A DNA stretch of 64,000 nt from Agrococcus pavilionensis RW1 (GCF_000400485.1 NZ_ASHR01000014.1:186001-250000), one strand, 5' to 3'. Numbered from the stretch's first letter, positions 41,494-50,105 are shown. Made by a program: numbers and translations. Notes: generated by a model not told the origin, from the letters alone.

Positions 41494-42900
41494 GTGTCCG
41501 ACACCACCGCGCAGCACCCCGCGCACACCGACGACCCCGAGTACGCGGCGAACCTCCGCCGCGCGACGCTCGCCTCGAGCGTCGGGAGCGCGCTCGAGTA
41601 CTTCGACTTCGCGCTCTACGGCCTCTTCTCGGCCCTCATCTTCGGCCAGCTGTTCTTCTCGAACCTGCCGCCGGAGTTCGCGGTCGTCGCCTCGCTCGCC
41701 TCCTTCGGCGTCGGCTTCCTCGCCCGCCCGCTCGGCGGGCTCTTCTTCGGCACGCTCGGCGACCGGCTCGGGCGCAAGTGGGTCCTCGTCGTCACGATCG
41801 GGCTCATGGGCGGCGCGACGACGCTCATCGGCGCGCTCCCGACCTACGACCAGATCGGCATCTGGGCGCCCATCCTGCTGACCGTCCTGCGGCTCGCGCA
41901 GGGCTTCGGCGCGGGCGCCGAGCAAGCGGGCGCGACGGTGCTCATGGCCGAGTACGCGCCGGTCAAGCGGCGCGGCTTCTTCTCCGCCCTGCCGTTCATC
42001 GGCATCCAGCTCGGCACGCTCCTCGCGGGCCTCGTGTTCTCGCTCATGTCGCTCCTGCCGGATGAGGTCTTCTTCGGCTGGGCCTGGCGCATCCCGTTCC
42101 TCGCGTCGTTCCTGCTCATCCTCGTCGCGCTCTTCATCCGCCTGCGGCTGCGCGAGACGCCGACGTTCGTCGAGCTCGAGAAGCACGACCAGATCTCGCA
42201 GCGCCCGATCCGCGAGATCTTCACGAAGGGCCTCCCCGGGGTCACCGTCGGCGTCGGGCTGCGGATGGCCGAGAACGGCGGCTCCTACATGTTCCAGACG
42301 CTCGCGCTCGCGTTCGTCGCGGGCAACTTCCTCGCGAGCCCCGTCGACCGCGGCATCGCGGCGTGGGGCGTCACGATCGGAGCGCTCATCGCGATCTTCG
42401 TGCTCCCGCTCACCGGGCACCTCTCCGACCGCTTCGGCCGCCGCATCGTGTACCGCACCGGCGCCGTGCTCATGCTCGTCTACGCCTTCCCCGCGTGGTG
42501 GCTGCTCTCGCTCGGCGACCCGGTGACCGTCGTGGCCGTCATCGCGCTCGGCGTCGGCATCGCCGTCAACACGATGCTGGGGCCGCAGTGCGCGATGCTG
42601 CCCGAGCTGTTCGGCAACCGCCACCGCTACCTCGGCGTCGCGATGGCGCGCGAGATCTCGGCGGTGCTCGCCGGCGGCCTCGCGGGCGTGCTCGGCGCGT
42701 ACCTGCTCGCGGTCTCCGACGGCGACTGGCTGCTGCCGGCCATCTACATGGCGACGCTCGCGCTCATCACGACCGCCTCGACGTTCCTCGTGCCCGAGAC
42801 GCGCGCCCGCGACCTGCTGCGGCTCGACGACGCCGTGCGGGTCTCGCGCGACGAGTCCCGCAGCGACGCCGAGATCGAGGCAGAGCTGCAGCGGGCCTGA
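41494..42900 (+). CDS. MFS transporter of the metabolite:H+ symporter (MHS) type
   Basis: The 468-residue protein has 12 predicted helices and the MHS features LASSVGSALEYFDFALYGLF, SFGVGFLARPLGGLFFGTLG followed by DRLGRKWVLV (loop 2-3 motif), RLAQGFGAGAEQAGATVLMA and LTGHLSDRFGRRIVYR (loop 8-9 motif). Relatives import shikimate, alpha-ketoglutarate, proline/betaine or citrate, so a sugar-acid or keto-acid cargo is plausible. Start GTG at 41494 has AAGGAG at 41481-41486. It leads the operon under the IclR operator, and its TGA overlaps the ATG of the next gene. Confidence 0.88.
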   Translation: MSDTTAQHPAHTDDPEYAANLRRATLASSVGSALEYFDFALYGLFSALIFGQLFFSNLPPEFAVVASLASFGVGFLARPLGGLFFGTLGDRLGRKWVLVVTIGLMGGATTLIGALPTYDQIGIWAPILLTVLRLAQGFGAGAEQAGATVLMAEYAPVKRRGFFSALPFIGIQLGTLLAGLVFSLMSLLPDEVFFGWAWRIPFLASFLLILVALFIRLRLRETPTFVELEKHDQISQRPIREIFTKGLPGVTVGVGLRMAENGGSYMFQTLALAFVAGNFLASPVDRGIAAWGVTIGALIAIFVLPLTGHLSDRFGRRIVYRTGAVLMLVYAFPAWWLLSLGDPVTVVAVIALGVGIAVNTMLGPQCAMLPELFGNRHRYLGVAMAREISAVLAGGLAGVLGAYLLAVSDGDWLLPAIYMATLALITTASTFLVPETRARDLLRLDDAVRVSRDESRSDAEIEAELQRA

Positions 42901-43676
42901 TGCGCATCGCGAGGATCGCCGCCGGCGGCGCCGTGCTCCACGCGCGCGCCGTCGGCGGCGCCGCCGAGGTCGGCGCCTGGGTGCCGATCGAGGATCCCTA
43001 CGCGGCGTTCGCCGATGGCCGGCCGGCGGCCGACATCGGCGAGCCGATCGCCGGCGCCGAGGCGCGGCTGCTGCCGCCCGCCGCGCCGACGGTGCTCGTC
43101 GGCATCGCGCAGAACCGCGGGGCGTCGGAGCGGCCGCTGCCCGTGCAGGCGTGGCTCAAGAGCCCGCGCTCCGTCGTCGCGCACGGCGAGCCCGTGCGCG
43201 CGCGGCGCGATGCGGGTCGGCTCGTCGTCGAGGCCGAGATCGCGATCGTCATCGGCCGCGACACGGGCGATCCCACCGCGCCCCTGCTCCACGAGCGGAA
43301 CGCGCACGAGTTCGTGCTCGGGGTGACTGCCGTCGACGACATCTCGTACCCCGACCGCGCCGAGCTCGACGAGCGCAACTTCGAGTCGAAGGGCGGCGAC
43401 GGGTCGACCCCGCTCGGTCCCTGGATCGACACCGACGCCTCCATCGACGACCTCGCGCTCGCCCTCGAGCTCGACGGCGAGCGCGTGCGCGACTCGAGCG
43501 CGAGCGCGATGCCCGTGCCGGTGCGCGAGTCGCTCGCCTACGTCGCGCGCTGGGTGCGGCTCGGAGCGGGCGACGTCGTGATGGCCGGCGCCCCGCTCTC
43601 CAACCACGAGGCCCGGCCCGGCCAGACCGCTGCCGTCGTCGTCGGCGACCTGCGGCTCGAGACGCCCCTGCGCTGA
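42900..43676 (+). CDS. Fumarylacetoacetate hydrolase (FAH) family protein
   Basis: The 258-residue protein has the FAH fold: TVLVGIAQNRGASERPLPVQ near residue 62, FEVEAEI-like metal-binding LVVEAEIAIVIGRDTGDPTA, LGVTAVDDISYPDRAELDER, FESKGGDGSTPLGPWIDTDA and AGDVVMAGAPLSNHEARPGQ. The E-x-E pair and downstream Asp would hold a divalent metal. Members include hydrolases, decarboxylases and 2-keto-3-deoxy sugar-acid hydrolases, so a role in cleaving a keto acid in this operon is plausible but unproven. The ATG overlaps the MFS stop (ATGA). Confidence 0.85.
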   Translation: MRIARIAAGGAVLHARAVGGAAEVGAWVPIEDPYAAFADGRPAADIGEPIAGAEARLLPPAAPTVLVGIAQNRGASERPLPVQAWLKSPRSVVAHGEPVRARRDAGRLVVEAEIAIVIGRDTGDPTAPLLHERNAHEFVLGVTAVDDISYPDRAELDERNFESKGGDGSTPLGPWIDTDASIDDLALALELDGERVRDSSASAMPVPVRESLAYVARWVRLGAGDVVMAGAPLSNHEARPGQTAAVVVGDLRLETPLR

Positions 43677-43715
43677 GCCCGCGCCATCACTAGCCTGAAC
43701 CGAGAAGGAGTCGCC

Positions 43716-44771
43716 ATGCCCGAGCCCACCCTGAAGGTCGCCGTCGCGGTCAGCCTCGACGACACATCCGCCGATCGCATCCGCGAGCTCGAGCCCCGCG
43801 TCGAGCTGCTGCGCGACGCAGCGCTCACGCGGCCGTGGCGCTGGCAGGGCGACTGGGAGGGCGACCCCGACTGGGAGCGCAGCCCCGAGCAGCAGTCGCG
43901 CTTCGAGGCGATGCTCGACGAGGCGGATGCGCTCTTCGGCATCCCGGACGTCTCGCCCGCCGCGCTCGCCCGCACCGTGCGCGCGAACGAGCGGCTGCGC
44001 TGGGTGCACACGACCGCCGCGGGCGGCGGCGGGCAGGTGCGGGCCGCGCAGCTCACGGAGGCGGAGCTCGAGCGCGTCGTCGTCACGACGAGCGCCGGCA
44101 TGCACGCCTCGACGCTCGCCGAGTGGGCGCTCTTCGGCGTGCTCGCGGGCGCGAAGGGGCTGCGGCGGCTCGAGGCCGACCAGGCGTCGCGCACGTGGGG
44201 CGACGGCCGGCGCCTCATGCGGCACGTGAGCGAGATGACCGTGCTCGTCGTCGGCCTCGGCGGCATCGGCAAGGTCGTCGCGGAGCGCTTCGCCGCGCTC
44301 GGCGCGACCGTGTGGGGCACGACCCGCTCCGGCGAGCCCGTGCCGCACGTCGACCGGCTCGTGCCGATCGACGAGCTCGCCGACGCCGCCGCGCACGCCG
44401 ACGCGATCGTGTCGACGCTGCCCGGCACCGAGCGCACGACGGGACTGCTCGGCGCCGACGTCTTCGGCGCCCTCCGCGACGACACCGTCTTCGTCAACGT
44501 CGGCCGCGGCACGGTCGTCGACGAGGACGCGCTGCTCGACGCCCTCGACGCCGGCCGCGTCGGCTTCGCGGCCCTCGACGTCACCGCCGTCGAGCCGCTC
44601 CCGGCCGAGTCGCGGCTGTGGGAGCACCCGGGCGTGCTGCTGAGCCCCCACACCGCGGCGCTCTCGGTGCAGGAGCCGCGCCGGATCGCCGAGCTCTTCG
44701 CCCGCAACGCGACGCGGCTGCTCGACGGCGAGCCGCTCGAGAACGTCATGAGCACGAAGGAGTTCTACTGA
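43716..44771 (+). CDS. D-2-hydroxyacid dehydrogenase (candidate 2-ketoaldonate reductase)
   Basis: The 351-residue enzyme has the NAD(P) loop LVVGLGGIGKVVAERFAALG and the full catalytic set of the family: Arg in FVNVGRGTVVDEDALLD, Glu in ALDVTAVEPLPAESRLWEHP and His in LLSPHTAALSVQEP. The N-terminus has an unusual Trp-rich stretch, PWRWQGDWEGDPDWE (about residue 38). Relatives reduce glyoxylate, hydroxypyruvate or 2-keto-gluconate/gulonate; the adjacent idonate and gluconate enzymes favour a 2-ketoaldonate, which is inference. A TAGCCT (43693-43698) suggests an internal promoter and GAAGGAG precedes the ATG. Its TGA overlaps the next ATG. Confidence 0.85.
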   Translation: MPEPTLKVAVAVSLDDTSADRIRELEPRVELLRDAALTRPWRWQGDWEGDPDWERSPEQQSRFEAMLDEADALFGIPDVSPAALARTVRANERLRWVHTTAAGGGGQVRAAQLTEAELERVVVTTSAGMHASTLAEWALFGVLAGAKGLRRLEADQASRTWGDGRRLMRHVSEMTVLVVGLGGIGKVVAERFAALGATVWGTTRSGEPVPHVDRLVPIDELADAAAHADAIVSTLPGTERTTGLLGADVFGALRDDTVFVNVGRGTVVDEDALLDALDAGRVGFAALDVTAVEPLPAESRLWEHPGVLLSPHTAALSVQEPRRIAELFARNATRLLDGEPLENVMSTKEFY

Positions 44772-45553
44772 TGGACGCGCCGCGCGGCACCGCGCTGTTC
44801 GACCTCTCGGGCCGCACCGCGCTCGTCACGGGCTCGAGCCAGGGGATCGGCCGAGCGCTCGCGCAGGGCCTCGCCGAGGCCGGCGCGACGGTCGTCGTGC
44901 ACGGGCGCGATGCGGCGAAAGCCGAGCGAGCGGCTGCCGAGATCGCCGAGTCGACCGGGCGCGAGACGCACGTCGCGCTCTTCGACGTGACGGATGCGGC
45001 CGCGGTCGACGCCGGGATCGCCGACGTCGAGGCGCGGCTCGGCACCCCCGACATCCTCGTGAACAACGCCGGCATCCAGCGCCGCAACCCGATCGCCGAC
45101 TTCACCGACGAGGACTGGCACGACCTCGTGGCGACGAACCTCACGAGCGCGTTCCTGCTCTCGCGACGCGTCGCGCGCGGCATGATCGCGCGCGGCTCGG
45201 GCCGCATCGTCTCGATCGGCAGCGTGCAGTCGCAGCTCGCGCGCCCGTCGATCGCGCCCTACAGCGCGACGAAGGGCGCGATCGTCATGCTGACGAAGGG
45301 GCTCTGCGCCGACCTCGCGCCGCACGGCATCAGCGTCAACGCGCTCGCTCCCGGCTACTTCGCGACCGAGCTCACGCAGCCGCTCGTCGACGACCCTGCG
45401 TTCTCCGCGTGGGTCGCTGGGCGCACGCCGGCAGGCCGCTGGGGCAGGGTCGACGACCTCGTCGGCACGCTCGTGTTCCTCTCGAGCGACGCGAGCGCCT
45501 TCGTGCACGGGCAGACGATCTTCGTCGACGGCGGCATGACCGCCGTCGTGTGA
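44771..45553 (+). CDS. SDR oxidoreductase, gluconate 5-dehydrogenase-like
   Basis: The 260-residue classical short-chain dehydrogenase has TGSSQGIGRALAQGLAEAGA (cofactor), ILVNNAGIQRRNPIADFTDE, the catalytic Ser in IVSIGSVQSQLARPSIAPYS and the YSATK motif, then LAPHGISVNALAPGYFATEL and a C-terminal GQTIFVDGG. NNAGIQRRNP and GYFATEL are characteristic of gluconate 5-dehydrogenase/5-keto-D-gluconate reductase (IdnO-like). Together with the L-idonate dehydrogenase gene downstream it would convert 5-ketogluconate to gluconate. The ATG at 44771 overlaps the upstream stop. Confidence 0.88.
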   Translation: MDAPRGTALFDLSGRTALVTGSSQGIGRALAQGLAEAGATVVVHGRDAAKAERAAAEIAESTGRETHVALFDVTDAAAVDAGIADVEARLGTPDILVNNAGIQRRNPIADFTDEDWHDLVATNLTSAFLLSRRVARGMIARGSGRIVSIGSVQSQLARPSIAPYSATKGAIVMLTKGLCADLAPHGISVNALAPGYFATELTQPLVDDPAFSAWVAGRTPAGRWGRVDDLVGTLVFLSSDASAFVHGQTIFVDGGMTAVV

Positions 45554-45575
45554 CGACCGGGGGAGGAGCGGACGG

Positions 45576-46643
45576 ATGAGCGACGACCGGATGGCGGACA
45601 ACCTCGGCCTCGTGGCCCACGCGAAGGAGGACGTGCGCGTCGAGGCGCTGCCCGAGCCGGTGCCAGCGGCCGACGAGGCGGTCGTCGAGATCGCCTTCGG
45701 CGGCATCTGCGGCTCCGACCTCCACTACTGGCTGCACGGCGCCGCGGGGCAGTCGATCCTGCGCGAGCCGATGCTGCTCGGCCACGAGATCGTCGGCACG
45801 GTGCTCGAGCCGGCCGCCGACGGCACCGGCCCCGCGGCGGGCACGCGCGTGGCGGTGCACCCCGCGACGCCGATCGACGACGGCTCCGCGCCCTTCCCCG
45901 CCGATCGGCCCAACCTGAGCCCTGCGGGCACGTACCTCGGCTCGGCCGCGCGCATGCCCCACACCGCGGGCGCGTTCGCGCGCCGGGTCGCGCTGCCCGC
46001 GCGCATGCTCCGGCCGCTCCCGGCGGGCCTCGACCTCCGGCTCGCATCGCTCGCGGAGCCCGCGGCCGTCGCGTGGCACGGCGTCGGCCAGGCGGGCGAC
46101 GTCGAGGGCCAGCGCGTGCTCGTGATCGGCACGGGCCCGATCGGCGCGCTCGCGATCGCGGTCGCGCGGCGCCACGGCGCGGCCGAGGTCGTCGCGACCG
46201 ACCTGCACGAGCACCCGCGCGCCCTCGCCGAGCGGCTCGGCGCGCGCGCGATGGACGCGCGCGACGCCGAGGGCATCGCCGCGCTCCACGCCGACGTCGT
46301 GATCGAGTCGTCCGGCACCGTGCCGGGGCTCGCCGCCGCGATCAGCGGCGCCCGCCGCGGCGGCACGGTCGTCATGCTCGGGCTCCAGCGGGCCGGCGAG
46401 ATCGCCGTGCCGATGGCGAGCGCCATCACGCGCGAGCTCACGCTCGTCGGCTCGTTCCGCTTCAACGACGAGATCGACGACGTGCTCGAGGCGCTCGCCG
46501 ACGGCTCGCTCGACGCGGCGCCCGTCATCAGCCACGAGCTGCCGATCGAGCGCGGCCTCGACGCCCTCGAGCTCGCCCGCGACGCATCCGTATCCTCGAA
46601 GGTGCTGCTGACGTTCGGCGAGCACGAGGGAGTGGATGCATGA
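45576..46643 (+). CDS. L-idonate 5-dehydrogenase-like MDR enzyme without the structural zinc site
   Basis: The 355-residue medium-chain dehydrogenase resembles IdnD. The catalytic-zinc ligands are present (FGGICGSDLHYWLHG with C45 and H50; LLGHEIVG with its H-E pair) and the cofactor loop is VLVIGTGPIGALAIAVARRH. The segment that normally holds four structural-zinc cysteines (about residues 95-125) has none; C45 seems to be the only cysteine. The proposed reaction is L-idonate to 5-keto-D-gluconate. The ATG at 45576 follows GGGGGAGGAG-like sequence; the gene overlaps gntK by 4 nt. Confidence 0.85.
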   Translation: MSDDRMADNLGLVAHAKEDVRVEALPEPVPAADEAVVEIAFGGICGSDLHYWLHGAAGQSILREPMLLGHEIVGTVLEPAADGTGPAAGTRVAVHPATPIDDGSAPFPADRPNLSPAGTYLGSAARMPHTAGAFARRVALPARMLRPLPAGLDLRLASLAEPAAVAWHGVGQAGDVEGQRVLVIGTGPIGALAIAVARRHGAAEVVATDLHEHPRALAERLGARAMDARDAEGIAALHADVVIESSGTVPGLAAAISGARRGGTVVMLGLQRAGEIAVPMASAITRELTLVGSFRFNDEIDDVLEALADGSLDAAPVISHELPIERGLDALELARDASVSSKVLLTFGEHEGVDA

Positions 46644-47224
46644 GCGAGACGCGATACCCGTCCATGATCATCATGGGCGTGCAGGGCTCCGGCAAGACGA
46701 CGATCGGGCGGGCGCTCGCCGACCGGCTCAACATCCAGTTCATCGACGGCGACGACCTGCACCCCGCGGCCAACAAGCAGAAGATGGCCGGCGGCACGCC
46801 GCTCACCGACGAGGACCGCGTGCCGTGGCTCAAGGCGATCGGCCACGCGATCGCGACGGGCCGCGCCGAGGGGCGCATCACGATCGTCGCGTGCTCGGCG
46901 CTCAAGCGCTGGTACCGCGAGCTGCTGCGCGCGAGCGATCCGCAGCTCGTCTTCGTGCACCTCGTGGGCGAGAAGGGCCTGCTCGCCGACCGCATCGCGC
47001 ACCGCGACCACGAGTACATGCCCTCGACGCTGCTCGACAGCCAGATCGAGACGCTCGAGCCGCTCGCCGAGTGGGAGCACGGCATCGCGATCTCCGTCGA
47101 CCAGACCCCCGCGGCGATCGTCGAGGAGGTCACCCGCATCCTCATCGGCCGCGCGGCAGGCCGCACGGTCGAGCCCGGCCCAGAGACCACCATCACCGGC
47201 ACGATCCCCCTGCCCGGGCGCTGA
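46640..47224 (+). CDS. gntK: Gluconokinase
   Basis: The 194-residue P-loop kinase phosphorylates D-gluconate to 6-phosphogluconate. It shows the Walker A IIMGVQGSGKTTIGRALADR, QFIDGDDLHPAANKQKMAGG, TPLTDEDRVPWLKAIGHAIA, VACSALKRWYRELLR and HEYMPSTLLDSQIETLEPL, all standard for the GntK family. The C-terminal tail after about residue 175 is extra and unstructured-looking. The ATG overlaps the upstream TGA (ATGA). Its product feeds gnd at 37.0-38.5 kb. Confidence 0.94.
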   Translation: MSETRYPSMIIMGVQGSGKTTIGRALADRLNIQFIDGDDLHPAANKQKMAGGTPLTDEDRVPWLKAIGHAIATGRAEGRITIVACSALKRWYRELLRASDPQLVFVHLVGEKGLLADRIAHRDHEYMPSTLLDSQIETLEPLAEWEHGIAISVDQTPAAIVEEVTRILIGRAAGRTVEPGPETTITGTIPLPGR

Positions 47225-47277
47225 CCGGCCCCGGCCCACCGCCCGCGCACCGCGGCAGCGAACGAAGGAGACGCACG

Positions 47278-48687
47278 ATGGACGACCTCGTCCTCAACTG
47301 GGACCTCGGCACGGGAGGACTGCTGCTGCTCGCGGCCGGCTCCATCGCGCTGCTGCTCGTCCTGATCATGGCGTTCAAGATCCACGCCTTCCTCGCCCTC
47401 ATGATCACGAGCCTGCTGACGGCGTTCGCGGCGGGCATCCCGTTCGACCAGCTGCTGCCCGCGCTGCGCTTCGGCTTCGATCCGACGCTCGGCAGCGTCA
47501 TGCTGCTCGTCGCGCTCGGCGCGATGCTCGGCCGCATGATCGAGACGTCGGGCGGCGCGAGGGTGCTCACCGACAAGCTCATCGGCTGGTTCGGCGAGCA
47601 GCGCGCGGCGATGGCCGTCGGCGTCGCGAGCCTGCTGATGGGCTTCCCGATCTTCTTCGACGCGGGGCTCGTGGTGATGATGCCGATCATCTACGCCGTC
47701 GCGCGCCGCCTGGGCGGCTCGCTCCTGACCGTCGCGTTCCCCGCGGCGCTCGCCTTCAGCTCGATGCACATCTTCGTGCCGCCGCACCCGGGCCCCGTGT
47801 CGGCATCCGCGATCCTCGGCGCCGACGTCGGCCTCGTGCTCGTGCTCGGCCTCGTCGTCGCGATCCCCGTCTGGTACGTCGTCGGCGTGCTGTTCGGCGG
47901 CTGGGTCGGCCGCCGCTACGACATCGGCGTGCCCTCGATCCTCTCGGGCTCCGAGGAGGAGCACCGCGGGATGGAGTCGAACCCGGGGTTCGGCAAGATC
48001 GTCTTCCTGCTCGTGCTGCCGCTCGTGCTCATCCTGCTCAACACGGGCCTCAACATGTTCGCCGCGACGACGGACGACCCGGATGCGTTCCGGGCCGAGC
48101 CCGTCGTCGCGCTCCTGCGCACCCTCGGCGAGACGCCCGTCGCGCTGCTCATCACCGTGCTCGTCTCGATGTGGCTGCTCGGCTGGGGGATGGGCAAGGC
48201 CGGCTCGCTCATCGAGAAGGTCGCCGACAGCGCCCTCGGGCCGATCGCCTCGGTCGTGCTCGTCACGGGCGCGGGCGGCATGTTCGGCGGCGTGCTGCGC
48301 GTCACGGGCATCGGCGACGCGATCGCCGAGTCGCTCAACTCGATCGGCATGCCGGTCATCGTCGCGGCCTTCCTCATCTCGCTCATCGTGCGCATCGCGC
48401 AGGGCTCGGCGACCGTCGCCCTCACGACCGCGGCGTCGCTCATGGCGGGCGTCGTCGTCGACGGCGGCTTCAATCCCGTCGAGGTCGCGGCGATCGTGCT
48501 CGCGACCGCGGCCGGCTCGGTCGGCTTCAGCCACGTGAACGACTCGGGCTTCTGGCTCGTGAGCAAGTTCTTCGGCCTCGACGTCAAGACGACGCTGAAG
48601 ACCTGGACCGTCGCCCAGGGCCTCATGGCGATCGTCGGCTTCGTGCTGAGCTACGCGATCTACCTCATCGCGGGCGCGTTCGGCTGA
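47278..48687 (+). CDS. GntP family gluconate/idonate permease
   Basis: The 469-residue transporter has about 12-14 helices and GntP-family landmarks: KIHAFLALMITSLLTAFAAG, LGAMLGRMIETSGGARVLTD, GFPIFFDAGLVVMMPIIYAV, FVPPHPGPVSASAILGADVG, RIAQGSATVALTTAASLMAG and GFSHVNDSGFWLVSKFFGLD. Cargo is probably gluconate or idonate, given the idnO/idnD/gntK-type genes upstream. The ATG follows GAAGGAG. It closes the operon; a perfect 15-bp hairpin follows its stop. Confidence 0.92.
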   Translation: MDDLVLNWDLGTGGLLLLAAGSIALLLVLIMAFKIHAFLALMITSLLTAFAAGIPFDQLLPALRFGFDPTLGSVMLLVALGAMLGRMIETSGGARVLTDKLIGWFGEQRAAMAVGVASLLMGFPIFFDAGLVVMMPIIYAVARRLGGSLLTVAFPAALAFSSMHIFVPPHPGPVSASAILGADVGLVLVLGLVVAIPVWYVVGVLFGGWVGRRYDIGVPSILSGSEEEHRGMESNPGFGKIVFLLVLPLVLILLNTGLNMFAATTDDPDAFRAEPVVALLRTLGETPVALLITVLVSMWLLGWGMGKAGSLIEKVADSALGPIASVVLVTGAGGMFGGVLRVTGIGDAIAESLNSIGMPVIVAAFLISLIVRIAQGSATVALTTAASLMAGVVVDGGFNPVEVAAIVLATAAGSVGFSHVNDSGFWLVSKFFGLDVKTTLKTWTVAQGLMAIVGFVLSYAIYLIAGAFG

Positions 48688-48694
48688 TCCGCGA

Positions 48695-48729
48695 GCCCGG
48701 GTGCCGGCCCGCGCGGCCGGCACCCGGGC
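48695..48729 (+). terminator. Perfect 15-bp hairpin ending the gntP operon
   Basis: GCCCGGGTGCCGGCC (48695-48709) pairs fully with GGCCGGCACCCGGGC (48715-48729) around a 5-nt loop. No U-tract follows; the rplY -10 hexamer begins 7 nt later. Confidence 0.75.
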
Positions 48730-48736
48730 GATGCGG

Positions 48737-48873
48737 TAGGCTCGGGGGCTGAACTTCGGCGAGGGATGCGGACGCATCCGTGATCGACGCGGTGGCAGCA
48801 GCAGGCACAGTCCTCACGCTTGGCGCGTTCGAGTCGACCTACGACGGGCTGCGGCCCACCAAGGAGCACTTCC
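48737..48873 (+). promoter_or_regulatory. rplY promoter and long 5' leader with a central palindrome
   Basis: TAGGCT (48737-48742) would give a leader of about 125 nt, long for this genome. It contains GGATGCG-GA-CGCATCC (48764-48779), a perfect 7-bp inverted repeat, and ends with AAGGAG (48861-48866). The leader may carry ribosomal-protein feedback control; no known class is recognised. Confidence 0.5.
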
Positions 48874-49500
48874 ATGAGCGACGACAACAAGCTCGAGACC
48901 GAGCCCCGCACCTCCTTCGGCAAGGGCGCGGCGCGCAAGATCCGCGCCGCCGGCAAGGTGCCCGCGGTCCTCTACGGCCACGGCACCGAGCCCAAGCACC
49001 TCACGCTCGACGCGCACCAGGTCTTCCTGCTCGTGCGCCGCTCGAACGCCATCCTCGACCTGCAGATCGAGGGCCAGTCGCAGCTCGCGCTCGTGAAGGA
49101 CGTGCAGCGCAACCCCGTCATGCAGGGCATCCAGTCGATCGAGCACCTCGACCTCCTCATCGTCCAGCGCGGCGAGAAGGTCATCGTCGACGTGCCTGTG
49201 CACCTCGAGGGCGAGTCGGCCCCCGGCACGATCAACAACCTCGAGGAGACCGCGATCTCGATCGAGGTCGACGCGCTCAGCATCCCCGACTCGATCGTCG
49301 TCTCGATCGAGGGCCTCGAGGAGGGCGCGCACGTGCTCGCCGGCGACATCCAGCTGCCCGCGGGCGCGACGCTCGTCAGCGAGCCCGACACGCTCGTCGT
49401 CGGCATCATGGTGCCGGCCGCCCCGGCGCTCGATGACGAGGCGCCCGAGGGCGACGTCGTGCCGAGCGGCGAGGCCTCGCAGCAGACCGACGCCGAGTAG
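48874..49500 (+). CDS. rplY: 50S ribosomal protein L25 / general stress protein Ctc
   Basis: The 208-residue protein is the two-domain Ctc form of bL25. The N-terminal 5S-rRNA-binding part has TEPRTSFGKGAARKIRAAGK, VPAVLYGHGTEPKHLTLDAH and LALVKDVQRNPVMQGIQSIE. The C-terminal beta domain contains LLIVQRGEKVIVDVPVHLEG and LSIPDSIVVSIEGLEEGAHV. The acidic tail ends in QQTDAE. The ATG at 48874 has AAGGAG at 48861-48866. pth follows 21 nt downstream, the usual rplY-pth pair. Confidence 0.95.
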   Translation: MSDDNKLETEPRTSFGKGAARKIRAAGKVPAVLYGHGTEPKHLTLDAHQVFLLVRRSNAILDLQIEGQSQLALVKDVQRNPVMQGIQSIEHLDLLIVQRGEKVIVDVPVHLEGESAPGTINNLEETAISIEVDALSIPDSIVVSIEGLEEGAHVLAGDIQLPAGATLVSEPDTLVVGIMVPAAPALDDEAPEGDVVPSGEASQQTDAE

Positions 49501-49521
49501 TCCACCGAGGCTCCGCGCTCG

Positions 49522-50103
49522 ATGGCGCAGTCGTGGCTCGTGGTCGGGCTCGGGAACCCCGGGCCCGACTACGCGCGCACGCGACACAACATCGGCCAGA
49601 TGGCGCTCGCCGAGGTCGAGCGGCGAGCGGGCGCGACGCCCAAGCGGCACGGCCGCGCCGCCGCGCTCGTCGCCGAGTCGCGCATCGTGGGCGGGCCGAA
49701 GGTCGTCACGGCCTTCCCGACGACCTTCATGAACCGCTCGGGCGGCCCCGTCGCGCAGCTCATGGACTGGTACGGCATCGAGCCCGAGCACGTCATCGTG
49801 CTGCACGACGAGCTCGACCTCCCGCTCGGCGAGATCCGGCTCAAGCAGGGCGGCGGCCACGGCGGCCACAACGGCATGCGCGACATCATCGCCGCGCGCG
49901 GCGGCGACGTGCTGCGCGTGCGGCTCGGCATCGGCCGTCCTCCCGGGCGCCAGGATCCGGCCGACTTCGTGCTCAAGCCCTTCGCGAAGGCCGAGCAGGC
50001 CGAGGCCGAGCTGCTCGTCCAGCTCGGCGCCGACGCGGTCGAGCGCATCATCGCCGAGGGCTTCCTCGCGGCGCAGCAGCGCATCCACGCGCGCGGGAGC
50101 TGA
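49522..50103 (+). CDS. pth: Peptidyl-tRNA hydrolase
   Basis: The 193-residue enzyme releases peptides from prematurely dropped peptidyl-tRNA. Family motifs are VVGLGNPGPDYARTRHNIGQ with catalytic H22, FPTTFMNRSGGPVAQLMDWY, VLHDELDLPLGEIRLKQGGG, HGGHNGMRDIIAARGGDVLR and RLGIGRPPGRQDPADFVLKP. All catalytic residues (Asn, His, Asp) are in place. It is co-transcribed with rplY and followed by two tandem hairpins. Confidence 0.95.
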   Translation: MAQSWLVVGLGNPGPDYARTRHNIGQMALAEVERRAGATPKRHGRAAALVAESRIVGGPKVVTAFPTTFMNRSGGPVAQLMDWYGIEPEHVIVLHDELDLPLGEIRLKQGGGHGGHNGMRDIIAARGGDVLRVRLGIGRPPGRQDPADFVLKPFAKAEQAEAELLVQLGADAVERIIAEGFLAAQQRIHARGS

Positions 50104-50105
50104 GA

